Below are positions 5,860 through 7,090 of a stretch of 7,090 nucleotides of DNA, piece by piece. The translations under genes and the position numbers were made by a program. The notes below the pieces were generated by a model. It was given only the letters and a program-made list of their open reading frames with translations, made no database searches and had not been told where the DNA came from. Origin of the DNA: JBEKLJ01 sp050010255 (GTDB taxonomy: Bacteria; Acidobacteriota; Terriglobia; Bryobacterales; Bryobacteraceae); assembly GCA_050010255.1 (NCBI GenBank), contig JBEKLJ010000188.1, positions 1 to 7,090 of the forward strand. The letters run 5' to 3'. The first letter of the stretch is position 1. The number at the start of each line of letters is the position of its first letter.

Positions 5860-6054
5860 TAACCCGGATGTTTCACCAGCAATCTGCTGCGGCGCGCGAT
5901 AGAGCCGCATCTACTGTGTTGCGCTCGGCCGGCGTCCTCGATCCGTTACGGACCTCCGGGCGCCGGCCGCGAGCGCGCCTTGTGGCATCGCTTGATGTTT
6001 TTGGGCTCTCTCATCGCGCCTCGCTACGATCGTGGTGAAACATCCGGGTTAGGG
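5857..6054. mobile_element. Foldback (MITE-like) palindromic element, non-coding
   Basis: TAACCCGGATGTTTCACCA (5860-5878) reappears as its exact reverse complement at 6033-6051. Allowing one mismatch, the match extends outward to 22 of 23 bases (5857-5879 region against 6032-6054 region). The inverted ends enclose about 154 bp. The interior is also self-complementary: GGCGCG..GAT (5891-5900) with ATCGCGCC (6013-6020), AGAGCC (5901-5906) with GGCTCT (6004-6009), CATC (5908-5911) with GATG (5994-5997), GCGCTCGGCCGGCG (5921-5934) with CGCCGGCC (5961-5968) plus GAGCGC (5971-5976) across a 2-nt bulge, and a terminal TCCG-TTA-CGGA. The whole element can therefore form one long imperfect hairpin. 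It carries no transposase. A TA dinucleotide sits at each outer edge (5860-5861, 6050-6051), so a TA target duplication is possible but cannot be told apart from part of the repeat. It could be a non-autonomous element moved by a transposase encoded elsewhere, or a REP-like intergenic repeat. Confidence 0.6.
6051..6054 (+). promoter_or_regulatory. Ribosome binding site at the element's right edge, fixing a GTG start
   Basis: AGGG at 6051-6054 stands 6 nt before the GTG at 6061, an ideal spacing. Its first A is the last base of the perfect right inverted repeat and the rest lies within the extended repeat, so the element's boundary appears to contribute the site. If the long hairpin forms in mRNA, this sequence could be partly sequestered near the stem base. 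Confidence 0.5.
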
Positions 6055-6060
6055 CCCCAA

Positions 6061-7090
6061 GTGAGCGAGCAGACCCAAAGATGCTGGTGCGGCTGTGAGA
6101 CCCTCCAGCCTTTCTCCCCCGACTATCTGCAGTGCGCCTCCTGCCACTCCCTTGTCATGGCGCGGATGCCGGCTCCGGAAACCCTCGTGCCGGCCGAAGG
6201 CGAGGAAGGTTTCTATGGCAGGCAATACTACGCGTCCTATCTGCCGGAAACCTGCGGGCATCCCAGCATCGCCGACAGGGCCCGTCTGGATCTGTCCGAG
6301 CGATGCCTCTTCTGGTTGAGGACCCTCCTCCGGTACAAGCCGCCCCCCGGCTGGGTCCTGGAACTCGGCAGCGCGCACGGCGGCTTCGTCGCTCTGATGA
6401 AATGGGCCGGATTCGACGCGGCCGGCCTGGAAGTAAGCCCCTGGCTGGTCGGTCTCGCTCGCGAGACCTTTGGAATCCCGGTGCTGCTCGGGCCCATCGA
6501 GCAGCATGAGATCAGCCTCGGCAGCCTGGACGTCATCGCGCTCATGGACGTCCTAGAGCATTTCCCCGACCCCGTGCGCAGCATCCAACATTGCTTATCT
6601 CTGCTGAAACCGGACGGCCTGTTTCTCATTCAGACTCCGCGCCTTCCGGAAGAGAGAACGTTCGAGCAACTCCGCGCCGAGAACGCACCCTTCCTCGGGC
6701 AATTGAAGCCGCGAGAGCATCTGCACCTCTTCAGCCAGCAGTCCATTCGCGACTTTTTCCTGCGCCTCGGCGTTCCGCACGTCCGCTTCGAGCCGGCCAT
6801 ATTCCCCGACTACGATATGCTTCTGGTCGCCTCCCGGAGCGAGGTCCAGCCAGCCGCCCAACCGGCGCCCCTCGCCGGCTCACCTTCCGCCCGGCTTATC
6901 CAGGCCCTCCTCGATTTGGACGACCGGCTGCGCAGCGAATCCGGCAGGCTGGCCGCCTGCGAAGAGGACCGCGCCACGCGGTTGGACGTCATCCATGCGC
7001 AGGGGACCCGTCTGGGCGCCCTAGAGGGCGAGTGCAACCGGCTCGCCGCCGAACTGCGGGACCTGCGCGTGCACTTCGAGGCCTCCGAGG
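6061..7090 (+). CDS. Cys-rich (zinc-ribbon-like) SAM methyltransferase followed by a coiled coil (3' end outside window)
   Basis: 343 residues are visible with no stop. The N-terminus has clustered cysteines, CWCGC (8-12) and CASC (25-28), spaced like a small zinc-binding ribbon. Then come a Tyr-rich linker (FYGRQYYASY, 51-60) and a class I methyltransferase: WVLELGSAHGGFVALM (98-113, SAM loop), GLEVSPWLV (122-130, acidic Glu125 after strand 2), LDVIALMDVLEHFPDP (156-171), LKPDGLFLIQTPR (182-194), and REHLHLFSQQSIRDFF (218-233). After a Pro/Ala linker (about 262-274) residues 277-343 are charged heptad-like helix (DLDDRLRSES, ALEGECNRLAAELRDL), consistent with a coiled coil continuing past the edge. 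Methyltransferase plus coiled coil occurs in large O-antigen modifying or multi-domain glycosyltransferase proteins such as the WbdD type, so further catalytic domains may lie downstream. GTG 6061 was chosen because AGGG precedes it by 6 nt and the Cys cluster follows at once; an upstream ATG (5995) lies inside the foldback element without a ribosome site. Confidence 0.9.
   Translation, partial: MSEQTQRCWCGCETLQPFSPDYLQCASCHSLVMARMPAPETLVPAEGEEGFYGRQYYASYLPETCGHPSIADRARLDLSERCLFWLRTLLRYKPPPGWVLELGSAHGGFVALMKWAGFDAAGLEVSPWLVGLARETFGIPVLLGPIEQHEISLGSLDVIALMDVLEHFPDPVRSIQHCLSLLKPDGLFLIQTPRLPEERTFEQLRAENAPFLGQLKPREHLHLFSQQSIRDFFLRLGVPHVRFEPAIFPDYDMLLVASRSEVQPAAQPAPLAGSPSARLIQALLDLDDRLRSESGRLAACEEDRATRLDVIHAQGTRLGALEGECNRLAAELRDLRVHFEASE

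Noticed and set aside
5857..6054. The palindromic element as a rho-independent terminator or CRISPR repeat pair
   Set aside because: The arms are too long and far apart for a terminator, no T-run follows the right arm, and there are only two inverted copies rather than direct repeats with spacers.
5995..6060. ATG 5995 as an upstream start of the right-hand methyltransferase
   Set aside because: It lies within the foldback element, has no Shine-Dalgarno, and would encode the inverted repeat; GTG 6061 has AGGG at good spacing.

Overview
The window is G+C-rich and tightly packed. It looks like a cell-surface polysaccharide or glycan-decoration locus. Six protein-coding genes are visible, two of them cut by the window edges: a secreted-protein C-terminus (left edge, +), a class I methyltransferase (-), a large multi-spanning membrane glycosyltransferase-like protein with an extracytoplasmic tail of FG-GAP/VCBS-like repeats (-), a GtrB/DPM1-type polyprenyl-phosphate glycosyltransferase (+), a soluble GT2 glycosyltransferase (-), and a Cys-rich N-terminal methyltransferase running into a coiled coil (+, cut by the right edge). 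No tRNA, rRNA, CRISPR array or transposase gene was seen. The C-terminal signature of the first protein (alternating strands, then a gW..aG.WtV ending) resembles tails I associate from memory with Acidobacteriota of the Solibacter/Bryobacter type. The FG-GAP-like repeats, high G+C and weak Shine-Dalgarno sites fit that, but the assignment is an inference.

Layout: 1-161 is the end of a + gene that converges on the methyltransferase ending at 277. The methyltransferase (277-1227) overlaps the end of the membrane protein gene (1212-3611) by 16 bp, so the two form a leftward operon. At 3612-3728 a compact divergent control region appears to hold two back-to-back promoters whose -35 boxes overlap. 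From it the GtrB-like gene (3729-4718) reads rightward. That gene meets the leftward GT2 gene (4726-5637) tail to tail, with 7 bp between the stop codons. The 423-bp gap 5638-6060 holds a possible gene remnant with a leaderless-type promoter and a foldback, MITE-like element of about 192-198 bp. The element's right end directly abuts, and seems to supply, the ribosome binding site of the methyltransferase gene that begins at 6061.

Working model (inference): the GtrB-like enzyme loads a sugar onto polyprenyl phosphate on the cytoplasmic face. The divergently transcribed membrane protein, with an acidic motif in its first external loop as in GT-C enzymes, could use that lipid-linked sugar outside the membrane, with its repeat tail binding glycan, protein or calcium there. 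The GT2 enzyme and the two methyltransferases would build or modify the glycan in the cytoplasm. No flippase of the GtrA kind is visible.

The two most unusual things are the fusion of a GT-C-like membrane domain to an FG-GAP-like repeat tail, and the palindromic element inserted 9 bp upstream of a start codon.
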